From assembly GCF_018219155.1 (NCBI RefSeq), contig NZ_CP056123.1, positions 1,807,505 through 1,871,504 on the forward strand: a stretch of 64,000 bases of DNA, written 5' to 3'. Origin of the DNA: Moritella sp. 24. Its GTDB lineage: Bacteria; Pseudomonadota; Gammaproteobacteria; Enterobacterales; Moritellaceae. The notes beneath the pieces are model-generated. The model made no database searches. It had not been told where the DNA came from and saw only the letters and a program-made list of their open reading frames with translations. Positions 1-7,696 of the stretch are shown piece after piece; the first letter of the stretch is position 1; every line of letters starts with the position of its first letter. The position numbers and the translations under genes are program-made.

Positions 1-576
1 TGTCAGTTTAATTTTGAGTGTGATCGCTTGTTTTCTGTTGGCGATATTATTGATCGAGGCGCTGATTCTATAGCGTGTCTTGAGTTATTGAATGAACCTT
101 GGTTTTATGCCGTTCGAGGGAATCATGAAGAGATGTTATTAGCAGATGAAGCGAGTGAGTTAGCTCGCATTCATCGTAATGCCGGTGGTGAGTGGTTTTT
201 TCAATGCACGGCAGAAGAACAAGCTAAATTGAGGCTACTAATCGAAGCGCATTGCCCAATTGCATTCACCATTGAATCTCAATATGGAAGTATCGGTGTT
301 TGTCATGCTAACGCACCGGTTAATTGGTCTGAATTACAATATTCAGATACAGCAAACTTAGCGTTATTAAAAGATTGCTTGTGGTCGACAAAACAATATC
401 AGGAAGTTAAGCAGGGGAAAATGTTTCACATCCATGATGTTAAATTTACGATACATGGACATGTTAATTGCGCAAGGGTGACGACTAATTTGAATCAATT
501 ATGGATTGATACTTTAATGCGGACAAGACGTTTAACAGTCTTATCCGCACAACAAGCATATATGGTGATCGCTTAA
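1..576 (+). CDS. Ser/Thr protein phosphatase, PrpA/PrpB type (5' truncated by window edge)
   Basis: This is a metallo-phosphoesterase of the bacterial PrpA/PrpB group, which removes phosphate from Ser/Thr and His residues of misfolded-protein-response targets in enterics. The reading frame is open from base 1, so the gene starts outside the window and the N-terminal D-x-H metal motif is not seen. Visible metal-binding blocks are GDIIDRG, GNHEEM, a His in CHAN and the C-terminal HGH. The 182-192 residues seen fit a protein of about 215. The stop overlaps the stop of the convergent yejM gene by 4 bp, so the two end tail to tail without a terminator between them. Family is certain from the motifs; the physiological substrate is not known here. 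Confidence 0.87.
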   Translation, partial: CQFNFECDRLFSVGDIIDRGADSIACLELLNEPWFYAVRGNHEEMLLADEASELARIHRNAGGEWFFQCTAEEQAKLRLLIEAHCPIAFTIESQYGSIGVCHANAPVNWSELQYSDTANLALLKDCLWSTKQYQEVKQGKMFHIHDVKFTIHGHVNCARVTTNLNQLWIDTLMRTRRLTVLSAQQAYMVIA

Positions 577-2459
577 TTCTCAGTTTGAGCTGGCGCAGCC
601 TTATAGAAGTAGTTTAGCTCATTAAGTACTTGCTTGAATTTAGCTTCATGCATCGCTGTTCGTGGAATCGGTTTATAATCACTACGATTACGTACATCAT
701 GATTTCCTTGGCGGCTAAATAGACCTTGGTAAGAAAATAATGTAATAGTGTCTTCTTGTAGGATTACAAAGTTATTCTTATTACCGAGCAATTGCCATGT
801 CTTAAAGTCGCCAGAAAATAAATCGATACCATTGCTGTAATCTGAAATAGGATTGTTGACAGCAGATAGATTAGTCAAAATAGTCGGGACTAAATCAGTA
901 TGACTCGTATCTTGATTTATTACGTTTGGTTCTTTGTTTGGCCACACGATAAACAAGGGAACTTGAGTTTGATAAGTTGAATAATTACTACCGTAACCCC
1001 ATGAATGATCTTCTGAATCATTGAATTCATTACCGTGATTAGCGGTGAATATAATGACAGTATTATCATATTGCTCAGATGATTTTAACTCATAGATGAT
1101 TTTTGCTATGGCCTTATCAACGTAACTCACGCTATTTCTATAGCTATTAAATAGCGCAATTTGGCGATTGCTTGCTTGGCTATTTAGATCTTGAATATTA
1201 GGATAAAACAGCGCTGGAAAGCCATCTGGCGTATTCATATTTTGCACTGAATCCAGGCTAATATAAGCAAACCAAGGTGTTGTTTTATCCTGTTCTCTCA
1301 ACCAGTCACGAGTCTTTTCGACAGTCTTTCTATCATCATTAGTACCTTCTACAATTGTTGTTTGAGGATTATCTAAGTTAATGAACGTCGTTTGGTTCTG
1401 TTTATGCTCTGACAATTTCTCAGTATTAAAAATACCTAAGTTATAGTTTGCTTGAGTAAAGTAATCGAGCATGAAGGGTGATTTTGCTGATATTTCGATA
1501 TCACCCCAATATTGTGGAGCAAGACCGTACATGATCCCAAAGTTACCCAATGAGTCATCGTTACTGGTACTAAAGTGACTCTTAAACTGTAGGCCCTTGC
1601 GCGACAGTTTTGACATTTCTGGCATTACGCTGTCATTGAGCATATCGGCTCTAAGTGTACTGATGTTAATCAACAAGACATTTAGTTTTTGGCTGCTCTT
1701 ATTTATGTCTAATGGATTTTTAGGGTAATCAAGTCGTGAGTCGGTTAAATTCTTTGTATTACTTACACGTTTATCAAATGCAGCTTTATCTAGCCAACCA
1801 TATTTAACAAGGAAGGTTCTTGCTGTCATTGGGTAGGCTAATGGGAAGTTTGCTTTTTGTGCGGTAATAGGGCGGTAAACGGCTGCATCTGCCCACATAT
1901 GAAGTAGATGTCCGGTTAGGAAACAGCAGAAAAAGAAAATGGCAATAATAGGGCCCAGCTTAAAACGACTCAAGCGTCTTAATCTATGCCAAAGGAAACT
2001 TGAAATCAGTAATTCAAACAGGAATAAGAAAGGGACAAAAACAAAGAATGATTGCCAATCTGAATTAAGGGTTTGTTCACTTTCACCCAGCAAAATCTCA
2101 AAGATAATGGGGTTAATATGTAAGTTATAAAGTTTAAATATCTCGGTATCAATGATTAACAGAGACAGTCCCACAGTCGCAAAGATGACTGTTAGAAAGC
2201 GTAACGCGCGTGGGAATGGTATCAAAAAACTGACTGGAAAGATGATAACCAGATATAAAAGAAAGATAATAAAGCTGAAGTGACCAAGCAGACTAATTAG
2301 CGAATAGGCTTGACCAAGTATCGTTTCAGGCCAATCGGCAATGAAAAGATATCGTGATGCAAAAACGATTGCCAGTAAGATATTGACTAAACTAAACCAA
2401 TGACCCCAACTGATAATTTTGGAGACCTGATCGCGATAATGATGTCCTGTTTCTAGCAT
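573..2459 (-). CDS. yejM: PbgA/YejM-type inner-membrane sulfatase-fold protein
   Basis: This is the YejM (PbgA/LapC) protein that, in E. coli, senses periplasmic LPS and restrains LpxC degradation through LapB. About five membrane segments occupy residues 15-190 (the DUF3413 part). A periplasmic sulfatase/alkaline-phosphatase-fold domain follows from about residue 255. The usual sulfatase Cys/Ser nucleophile is replaced in NISTLRADM, as expected for this pseudo-enzyme family; other fold blocks (TANHGNEF, DHSWGYG) are present. Length of 628 aa is close to the family norm (about 590). It lies directly downstream of yejL on the same strand with divergent yejK, the same order as in enterics and vibrios, which supports the call strongly. 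Confidence 0.92.
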   Translation of the reverse strand: MLETGHHYRDQVSKIISWGHWFSLVNILLAIVFASRYLFIADWPETILGQAYSLISLLGHFSFIIFLLYLVIIFPVSFLIPFPRALRFLTVIFATVGLSLLIIDTEIFKLYNLHINPIIFEILLGESEQTLNSDWQSFFVFVPFLFLFELLISSFLWHRLRRLSRFKLGPIIAIFFFCCFLTGHLLHMWADAAVYRPITAQKANFPLAYPMTARTFLVKYGWLDKAAFDKRVSNTKNLTDSRLDYPKNPLDINKSSQKLNVLLINISTLRADMLNDSVMPEMSKLSRKGLQFKSHFSTSNDDSLGNFGIMYGLAPQYWGDIEISAKSPFMLDYFTQANYNLGIFNTEKLSEHKQNQTTFINLDNPQTTIVEGTNDDRKTVEKTRDWLREQDKTTPWFAYISLDSVQNMNTPDGFPALFYPNIQDLNSQASNRQIALFNSYRNSVSYVDKAIAKIIYELKSSEQYDNTVIIFTANHGNEFNDSEDHSWGYGSNYSTYQTQVPLFIVWPNKEPNVINQDTSHTDLVPTILTNLSAVNNPISDYSNGIDLFSGDFKTWQLLGNKNNFVILQEDTITLFSYQGLFSRQGNHDVRNRSDYKPIPRTAMHEAKFKQVLNELNYFYKAAPAQTEN

Positions 2460-2541
2460 AAGTTAAACTGCTGTCTCTAATGTGCTTTAATAATGTAATG
2501 AGTAATCATAAATGACAAGGCATCCTTGCCTATCATTTTAA

Positions 2542-2772
2542 TTAATGTGATGTATCTTTTGACTTTACTGAAGCAACAAGTGCTTTAGCAAATTTTTCAG
2601 CAACAGCTTGGCGTTGCTTTGGTGATAAAGATGCATTGATGATGTTTGCAGCTGAATTACCAAGAACCATTAAACCAAGGTCTAATGGTGCATCGTGTTT
2701 TTCTAGTACATCAATAACTTCATCAATAATTTGTTCAACTTTATCATTTTTGTATTTAGAAACTATAGGCAT
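2542..2772 (-). CDS. yejL: YejL family (DUF1414) small protein
   Basis: This is a 76-residue cytoplasmic protein of the YejL/UPF0352 family. Recognisable blocks are the N-terminal MPIVSKY, the central APLDLGLMVLGN and the C-terminal KQRQAVAEKFAKAL. The family forms small helical dimers and has no established biochemical role. It precedes yejM by 82 bp and is probably co-transcribed with it; yejK starts 80 bp away on the other strand. The yejK / yejL-yejM arrangement is conserved across gammaproteobacteria, so identity is secure even though function is not. Confidence 0.93.
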   Translation of the reverse strand: MPIVSKYKNDKVEQIIDEVIDVLEKHDAPLDLGLMVLGNSAANIINASLSPKQRQAVAEKFAKALVASVKSKDTSH

Positions 2773-2852
2773 AATTTAATCTTTTAATGTATGAATGGTC
2801 AAAGATGATTATAATACCTCACAGGATTCATTAACTCTAATACTTTAAATAT

Positions 2853-3881
2853 ATGCAGCTAAAATTAAATAACATTATTCTACATTCTTTAGCCTTTAAC
2901 ACCGAAGGCGAGTTGAAATGCTACCCACGCAGTGAAGAACTGGTTAATTCGCAACCGGTTGAAGAACTTGCAAGTGAATTACATCGAATTTATAACGCGA
3001 AGCCAGCGAAAGGTTTTGGCTATTTTAAATGCGCAGAAGAAGACAACAGTCGTCTACCTTTTGAAGTTGAACTGCGTAAATTCATGGACGAAGAAAGTAA
3101 TTTTGTTGATTTTTCGAGCGCAGCGTCAAGTTTATTGGTGGGTGAGTTACTTAAATATGACTTTGTTACGCAGGGTATTCTGTCTTTTGTACACTACAAC
3201 TGGATGGCATCGGATTACTTGATTGTTGCGTTATTAGAAAATAAAGACAGTGTAATGGTAACTGAGCAACTTGATCTGAGTAATACACATTACCTTGAGC
3301 TTTCTAAAGTACAACTTGCCGCAAAAATCGATTTGACTGAATGGCGTCAAAATAGCGATTCAAAACGTTATTTATCGTTTATTAAAGGTCGAGCAGGACG
3401 TAAAGTGTCTGATTTCTTCTTAGATTTCCTCGGTTGTACGGAAGGCATGGACGCTAAATTGCAAAATGCAGGCTTAATGCGCGCTGTTGATGAGTTTTGT
3501 CATGTTGCAGAACTTGATGCTGAAGAAGCGATCCAAGCACGTGAGCAAGTGGCGCAATATTGTAACGAGCAAATTAAAGAAGGTAATGAAATTGAAGTTA
3601 AGGATCTATCTGATCATTTAGCCGACGTATCATCGCGCGACTTTTATCAATATGCATCAGAAGCATATGAGCTTGAAGACAGCTTTCCTGCAGACCGTGG
3701 TGCGGTACGTAAACTGACTAAGTATGTCGGACAGGGCGGTGGTTTGAGTGTGAGTTTTGATCAAAAGTTAATGGGCGAGCGCATTAGTTATGATGCTCAA
3801 ACAGATACGCTGACGATTGTTGGTATTCCACCAAACTTACGCGAGCAATTAACTCGTCGTAGTAATGATGATAATGAATAA
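2853..3881 (+). CDS. yejK: Nucleoid-associated protein YejK/NdpA
   Basis: This is the 37-kDa nucleoid-associated protein (NdpA/YejK) that binds double-stranded DNA and interacts with topoisomerase IV in E. coli. The 342 residues match the usual length of about 335. Family-typical stretches are visible, such as YFKCAEED near residue 58, ASSLLVGELL near 90, FLDFLGCTEG near 195 and the C-terminal YDAQTDTLTI block. The start has no strong Shine-Dalgarno sequence, but the protein begins as in relatives (MQLKLNNIILH). It is divergent from yejL with an 80-bp shared promoter region and is followed by a perfect 15-bp inverted repeat. Confidence 0.93.
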   Translation: MQLKLNNIILHSLAFNTEGELKCYPRSEELVNSQPVEELASELHRIYNAKPAKGFGYFKCAEEDNSRLPFEVELRKFMDEESNFVDFSSAASSLLVGELLKYDFVTQGILSFVHYNWMASDYLIVALLENKDSVMVTEQLDLSNTHYLELSKVQLAAKIDLTEWRQNSDSKRYLSFIKGRAGRKVSDFFLDFLGCTEGMDAKLQNAGLMRAVDEFCHVAELDAEEAIQAREQVAQYCNEQIKEGNEIEVKDLSDHLADVSSRDFYQYASEAYELEDSFPADRGAVRKLTKYVGQGGGLSVSFDQKLMGERISYDAQTDTLTIVGIPPNLREQLTRRSNDDNE

Positions 3882-3900
3882 TGAATAAAGAATAATCAAT

Positions 3901-3935
3901 GATGATAGTGATAATTTAGGATTATCACTATCATC
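3901..3935. terminator. Perfect 15-bp inverted repeat between converging genes
   Basis: The arms at 3901-3915 and 3921-3935 are exact reverse complements around a 5-base loop (TTAGG). The element sits between the end of yejK and the end of the unknown minus-strand gene. It is very likely a bidirectional transcript end, although neither side carries a long T run. Confidence 0.6.
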
Positions 3936-3964
3936 ACTCTATCTTTCATCTGCATGACAGGACT

Positions 3965-4462
3965 CTATTCGATTAATTTATTCTCTATTGATCGCGCTTG
4001 TTTTAGCCCCCATTCCCCTTTGACAGCTACCTTTAGCATCATATCTAAAAATATATGTAAGCCGTTATTATCGAGATCCAAGCAGATACCGTGATTTTCT
4101 CGTGAGTAAATATATAAGGCGACCAAATTATCTGGCTTTTTATCTAAAGATATTCGTGTTGTGAGTAATGCATCGGGTTGTGCTGGTGTTGATTTTTTTT
4201 GTGTTTCGGTTCGACCCGCCGCGTCATGTAATGCGCGTTGATGCTTATCTGCAAATGACGAATCTGAAGCCATTTTATTATCTTTATACTGCGATTGAAT
4301 TTTATCTAACTCATATTGCAGGGTTAATTCTGCATTAAGCATTTCTAATAATTTCTTACACATGTGACGAGTAAGCCACCATTGTGGATGGTTTATATTA
4401 TTAGAAACGATGAGTAGCATGCGGTCTTCAACAGGGTTGTACGTTAAGCTGACTTGACTCAT
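3965..4462 (-). CDS. Uncharacterised 165-aa cytoplasmic protein
   Basis: I do not recognise this family. There is no signal peptide or membrane segment. The N-terminal third (NPVEDRMLLIV, then WWLTRHMCKKLLEML) and the C-terminal part (two beta-like blocks, then GLKQARSIENKL) look like two structured regions. They are joined by a polar, probably flexible linker around residues 60-95 that is rich in Asp, Lys, Gln and Ser. The gene stands alone, converging on yejK and separated by about 290 bp from the phasin-like gene. Natural codon use and a good length support a real gene; no function can be proposed. Confidence 0.7.
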   Translation of the reverse strand: MSQVSLTYNPVEDRMLLIVSNNINHPQWWLTRHMCKKLLEMLNAELTLQYELDKIQSQYKDNKMASDSSFADKHQRALHDAAGRTETQKKSTPAQPDALLTTRISLDKKPDNLVALYIYSRENHGICLDLDNNGLHIFLDMMLKVAVKGEWGLKQARSIENKLIE

Positions 4463-4699
4463 TCGTTATCCTTACTGGATGCGTTACATTGTATTGATAT
4501 AACTTAATAGTAGTTTTTACGTCGTAAAGTGCAAATGCAAATAGCAAACAGTTTAAAGGTAATTGTAATGCAGATTCCGAGAGCATGAGCTAAAAGAAAA
4601 TAATGGGGTAATAACGGCTATTAATATGCTAAAAGTATGGGGAAATCAATTGATAAGCGAAATATGAGTGTGAGGGTAATCTATATTAAATAGGGTGCA

Positions 4700-4726
4700 G
4701 AATAAATAAAGGGGAGAAACCTCCCC
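4700..4726 (-). terminator. Rho-independent terminator of the phasin-like gene
   Basis: GGGGAG at 4711-4716 pairs with CTCCCC at 4721-4726. Read on the minus strand, the hairpin is followed by TTTATTTATT. It lies 28 bp past the stop of the phasin-like gene. Confidence 0.75.
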
Positions 4727-4753
4727 CTCACGTATTATGTAATCGTTATATGA

Positions 4754-5167
4754 TTACGCTTCAGCAGTAACTTTTGCTGCTGCTGATTTAACAACTTTTT
4801 GTACTTTTGCTGGTTCTGTTTTTAATTCGCTGATCATTTGAGCAAGTAGGTCGATTTTGCTTTCTACTTCATTCAATTTTTGACCTTGAACACCAGTAAA
4901 GCGGCCAGTGATGCTTTGAGCTTTAGTTTCGATTGAATCTAAAGAGATTTTTTTGCTGAAAAGTGAAGAAACCTGCTCTTTTACTTGAGGTTCAACTTGT
5001 GCGCCACGTTCAACTAGAGATTCAAATAGTTGAGTTGCTTTATCTGATGACTTTGTTGCTTCATCAACGATTGTGCCGTAAACACCAAAACCTGCAGTGA
5101 TAGATGTTTTTGCTGTTTCTTTTGCGACATTGTAGATAGTTTCTACTTGGTTTAGTAAGTTAGCCAT
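4754..5167 (-). CDS. Phasin-family (PhaF/PhaI-like) granule-associated protein
   Basis: This is a small all-helical protein resembling poly(3-hydroxyalkanoate) granule-associated phasins of the PhaF/PhaI type. Those coat storage granules and may link them to the nucleoid. The typical pattern is GFGVYGTIVDEA, then LFESLVERGAQVE, then a Leu-heptad coiled coil (EVESKIDLLAQMISEL), ending in a short Lys/Ala-rich tail (KVVKSAAAKVTA). I chose the ATG at 5167 (137 aa) because AGGAG lies 8 bases upstream; the GTG at 5176 would overlap that site. No PHA synthase is present in the window, so a granule role is inferred from the family only. Confidence 0.75.
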   Translation of the reverse strand: MANLLNQVETIYNVAKETAKTSITAGFGVYGTIVDEATKSSDKATQLFESLVERGAQVEPQVKEQVSSLFSKKISLDSIETKAQSITGRFTGVQGQKLNEVESKIDLLAQMISELKTEPAKVQKVVKSAAAKVTAEA

Positions 5168-5286
5168 TGTTATCACTCCTAGTGAAAGTATTTTAGGTTA
5201 AGGTTTGTTTCAACTGAGTTAATCATATTGGTTTTATTTAGAAATCACATTCCAGAGGACGTAAAAAAATGACAAATTTTAAATAA

Positions 5287-5313
5287 AAATGCATCACCGT
5301 AGGTAATGCATTT
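5287..5313 (-). terminator. Inverted repeat downstream of the choice-of-anchor lipoprotein gene
   Basis: AAATGCAT (5287-5294) and ATGCATTT (5306-5313) are exact reverse complements around 11 bases. The hairpin lies 50 bp past the stop of the minus-strand lipoprotein gene and is followed on that strand by TTTATTT. This fits a transcript end. Confidence 0.5.
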
Positions 5314-5363
5314 AAATAAGCTAATTGGTTGTTGTTTATTGCTTTATATTAGGCAACGCATAA

Positions 5364-7085
5364 CTATTGTTGTAGTTGATATACAACGGCTGTACCACTT
5401 ACTTCATTAGCAACTAACAAGAGTGGTTTACCATTAGGGCTCTTGTTTGCAGCTATAAACTTCATCCCTTCGGGGCCAAGGTCGCCTACTGTATTTAGAT
5501 TTCCTTTTGTTATTACGCCATCCTCGATTTCAAACTTAGCTGTAAAATCGCGATTCACAATATAATCGATGAAGTAGGCGTGTTGTGGTTCAGTTATGTC
5601 ATAAATCATGAAACCTGATGTACGCTCTAGACCAATAAAGGCGTATTGACGATCATTAATAGTACCTAGTGCTAGCGCCTCTGGTTCTGCACCTTTATCA
5701 TCACTACGCGTGTCGCCTTTATTTTTAGTATTATGATTATTAAAGTTAATACCCAGACGATCTGCGGTAATGCGTTCAAAATCTTTACCACTATCAAATA
5801 CTTGCTTTCCTTGTGCATTCCAAATAGAAAAAGAGCGAGAACCGTAGCTGTATATCTTATCTATATCGCCGTCATTATCCGTATCACCCATACTGGTTGT
5901 TACTTTTAATCGGCCTAATTGTTTTTTATCTTGAATAGCATCAAATTGAGGATGATTTTTATCTAGGGTCAATTTTCCCGCGCGTGTTTCTTCAGAGAAA
6001 CCTGCGTAATCTCTCGCATCACCTTCATTTGCTGTCACGATGAAATCAGCGCCATCAATACTGTAGCTGGCTATCGTGTCAGGTTGATAAAGTCCGTATA
6101 CGCCTGGGTATGTTTGAATATTTACTTTGCCATCTTTATCACTCGTATCAATGGCATTTCTATTTAGACCGTAATCTTTGCTGCCTAAATCTACGATACG
6201 TTCAACACGTTGTGAGTTTAAATCAATCACTGCAATCGCATTATTTTCTTGTAAAGATACAAATGCTTGTGCGTTGTTGTGAGATATCGCGATATATTCA
6301 GGTTCAAGGTCTTGGCTAACTGTAGATGCTGGGCCGTTGATCTTGACGCCGCTAGGTAGCTCATGATGACGTGTTGAGTGAAGATTGAAATCGTTAAAGC
6401 TGATATTAATTGCTTTTTTGCTCGGCATATTGTTATTGATATTAATAATTGAAACAGAACCTTCAGGGTCAACGGTGTAATCTTGATTTGGTTCACCTTC
6501 ATTCGCCACAACGACTTTACTGCCATCATGAGTAAAGACGACGTTATCAGGTAAGTAGCCAACTTCGACCGCGTTTAAATATGTTGTTTTACCTGCATTA
6601 TCGAGTTTATAAAAGCCAATAAATCCTCGATCTTGTACTGGGTTACCCTGTTTATCACCTCGTTCAATGGCAACTGCGAGTAAATCATCAAAAATTGCGA
6701 TGCTGTTTACTGAACCTAGGCGACTTAGTCCTAAGTCTGACGCTAGATTTAAGGTGGCTTTTTTAGCTAAATTATTTAACGTTAGCGGGTCAATTTTAGA
6801 TGGTGAAGCATTGTTAATTACGCTGATAATACTGGCATCAAGGATGTCCACTTGACCACTTTTGGCGTTAACAACAAAAATAGACTGACTTTGAGTATGA
6901 TAATCTAAGATCTCAGCAGCACTGACACCATATTGACCAGATTCATAGCGTGCAAGCATGGTGACAGTTAGTGGTGATTCATCTTGCTGAAAATTGGCAA
7001 CTGCGTCATTTGGTTTTGCAGTACAACCACTCACGACTGTTGTGAAAGCAAGGCCAAGCATTGAGCTTATCAGTGTTCTTTTCAT
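5364..7085 (-). CDS. Choice-of-anchor I family lipoprotein (beta-propeller, phosphatase-like)
   Basis: This is a secreted lipoprotein with a lipobox-type signal (VVSGC, Cys at about residue 21), anchored facing the periplasm or cell surface. The mature part is a long YVTN/LVIVD-type beta-propeller of the choice-of-anchor I group, which is often annotated as alkaline phosphatase-like or mesenchyme-specific glycoprotein-like. Visible family blocks include VVANEGEPN, YIVTANEGDARDY-like sequence (FIVTANEGDARDYAG), GSRSFSIW, GAEPEALALG and a C-terminal LGPEGMKFI. Asp-rich strings such as DTDNDGDID near residue 400 look like a calcium-binding loop. At 573 aa it is typical in length. It is a single-gene unit. 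Enzyme activity is not established for this family. Confidence 0.85.
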   Translation of the reverse strand: MKRTLISSMLGLAFTTVVSGCTAKPNDAVANFQQDESPLTVTMLARYESGQYGVSAAEILDYHTQSQSIFVVNAKSGQVDILDASIISVINNASPSKIDPLTLNNLAKKATLNLASDLGLSRLGSVNSIAIFDDLLAVAIERGDKQGNPVQDRGFIGFYKLDNAGKTTYLNAVEVGYLPDNVVFTHDGSKVVVANEGEPNQDYTVDPEGSVSIININNNMPSKKAINISFNDFNLHSTRHHELPSGVKINGPASTVSQDLEPEYIAISHNNAQAFVSLQENNAIAVIDLNSQRVERIVDLGSKDYGLNRNAIDTSDKDGKVNIQTYPGVYGLYQPDTIASYSIDGADFIVTANEGDARDYAGFSEETRAGKLTLDKNHPQFDAIQDKKQLGRLKVTTSMGDTDNDGDIDKIYSYGSRSFSIWNAQGKQVFDSGKDFERITADRLGINFNNHNTKNKGDTRSDDKGAEPEALALGTINDRQYAFIGLERTSGFMIYDITEPQHAYFIDYIVNRDFTAKFEIEDGVITKGNLNTVGDLGPEGMKFIAANKSPNGKPLLLVANEVSGTAVVYQLQQ

Positions 7086-7291
7086 TTTAATGGCTTCTTA
7101 AATTAGTTTATGCGTGTTTGTTTAAATAAATATAGGGTATATGTGGTGCATATTTATGATGCTTACATGACAAATTTGTGAATTATTGATATTCATCCAG
7201 TTAAATGTGACGTTTAAAGCTATACTCTCGCTTCTTCAATTCCCAAGTCAGTTGGGTGAATTATTCGTTTGTTAAAAAGGATGGAACAATC

Positions 7292-7591
7292 ATGGCGTTC
7301 AAACATATTGTTATGTGGACTCTACACGACACTGTCAATGGTAATGATAAAAGCACAAATGCTAAATTAGCAAAAGAGGCTCTTGAAGCGCTGAATGGTC
7401 AGATCCCTGGATTACAACATTTGGAAGTGGGTATTGATTGTTTACAAGGTGCAGGTTCTTACGACTTAGTATTAGTCGCAGATTTGGATTCTCGTGAAAC
7501 GCTAGATGTATATCAAGATCATCCAGCACACCAAGCTGTGTTACCTATGATGAAAAGTATTACGAGCCAACGTGCAGCTGTTGATTACTAA
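7292..7591 (+). CDS. Dabb family stress-responsive alpha-beta barrel protein
   Basis: This is a 99-residue ferredoxin-like alpha/beta protein of the Dabb family (plant Hs1, bacterial stress-responsive barrels), usually a homodimer. The hallmarks are the opening FKHIVMWTLHD, GLQHLEVGID, YDLVLVADLDS and the DHPAHQAVLP helix. The start at 7292 is preferred over an upstream in-frame start at 7256 because AAGGA precedes it and it matches family N-termini. It is divergent from the lipoprotein gene and is followed by a strong terminator. The ligand or reaction is unknown. Confidence 0.88.
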   Translation: MAFKHIVMWTLHDTVNGNDKSTNAKLAKEALEALNGQIPGLQHLEVGIDCLQGAGSYDLVLVADLDSRETLDVYQDHPAHQAVLPMMKSITSQRAAVDY

Positions 7592-7632
7592 TTCTTTTCG
7601 TTAATACGAATTGACTTGAAATATAGAGATAA

Positions 7633-7661
7633 AAGAAAGGAGAGCGCTTGCTCTCCTTTTT
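7633..7661. terminator. Bidirectional rho-independent terminator
   Basis: GGAGAGC (7639-7645), loop GCTT and GCTCTCC (7650-7656) form the stem. It is followed by TTTTT on the plus strand and preceded by AAAAGAAA. It can serve both the Dabb gene and the converging metE gene. Confidence 0.85.
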
Positions 7662-7696
7662 GTATCAGATGATTTTAGCACGGCATCAAATAAAGC

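Noticed and set aside
6227-6562. 111-codon frame within the choice-of-anchor lipoprotein gene
   Set aside because: It overlaps entirely in another frame on the same strand; no ribosome site and no plausible protein features.
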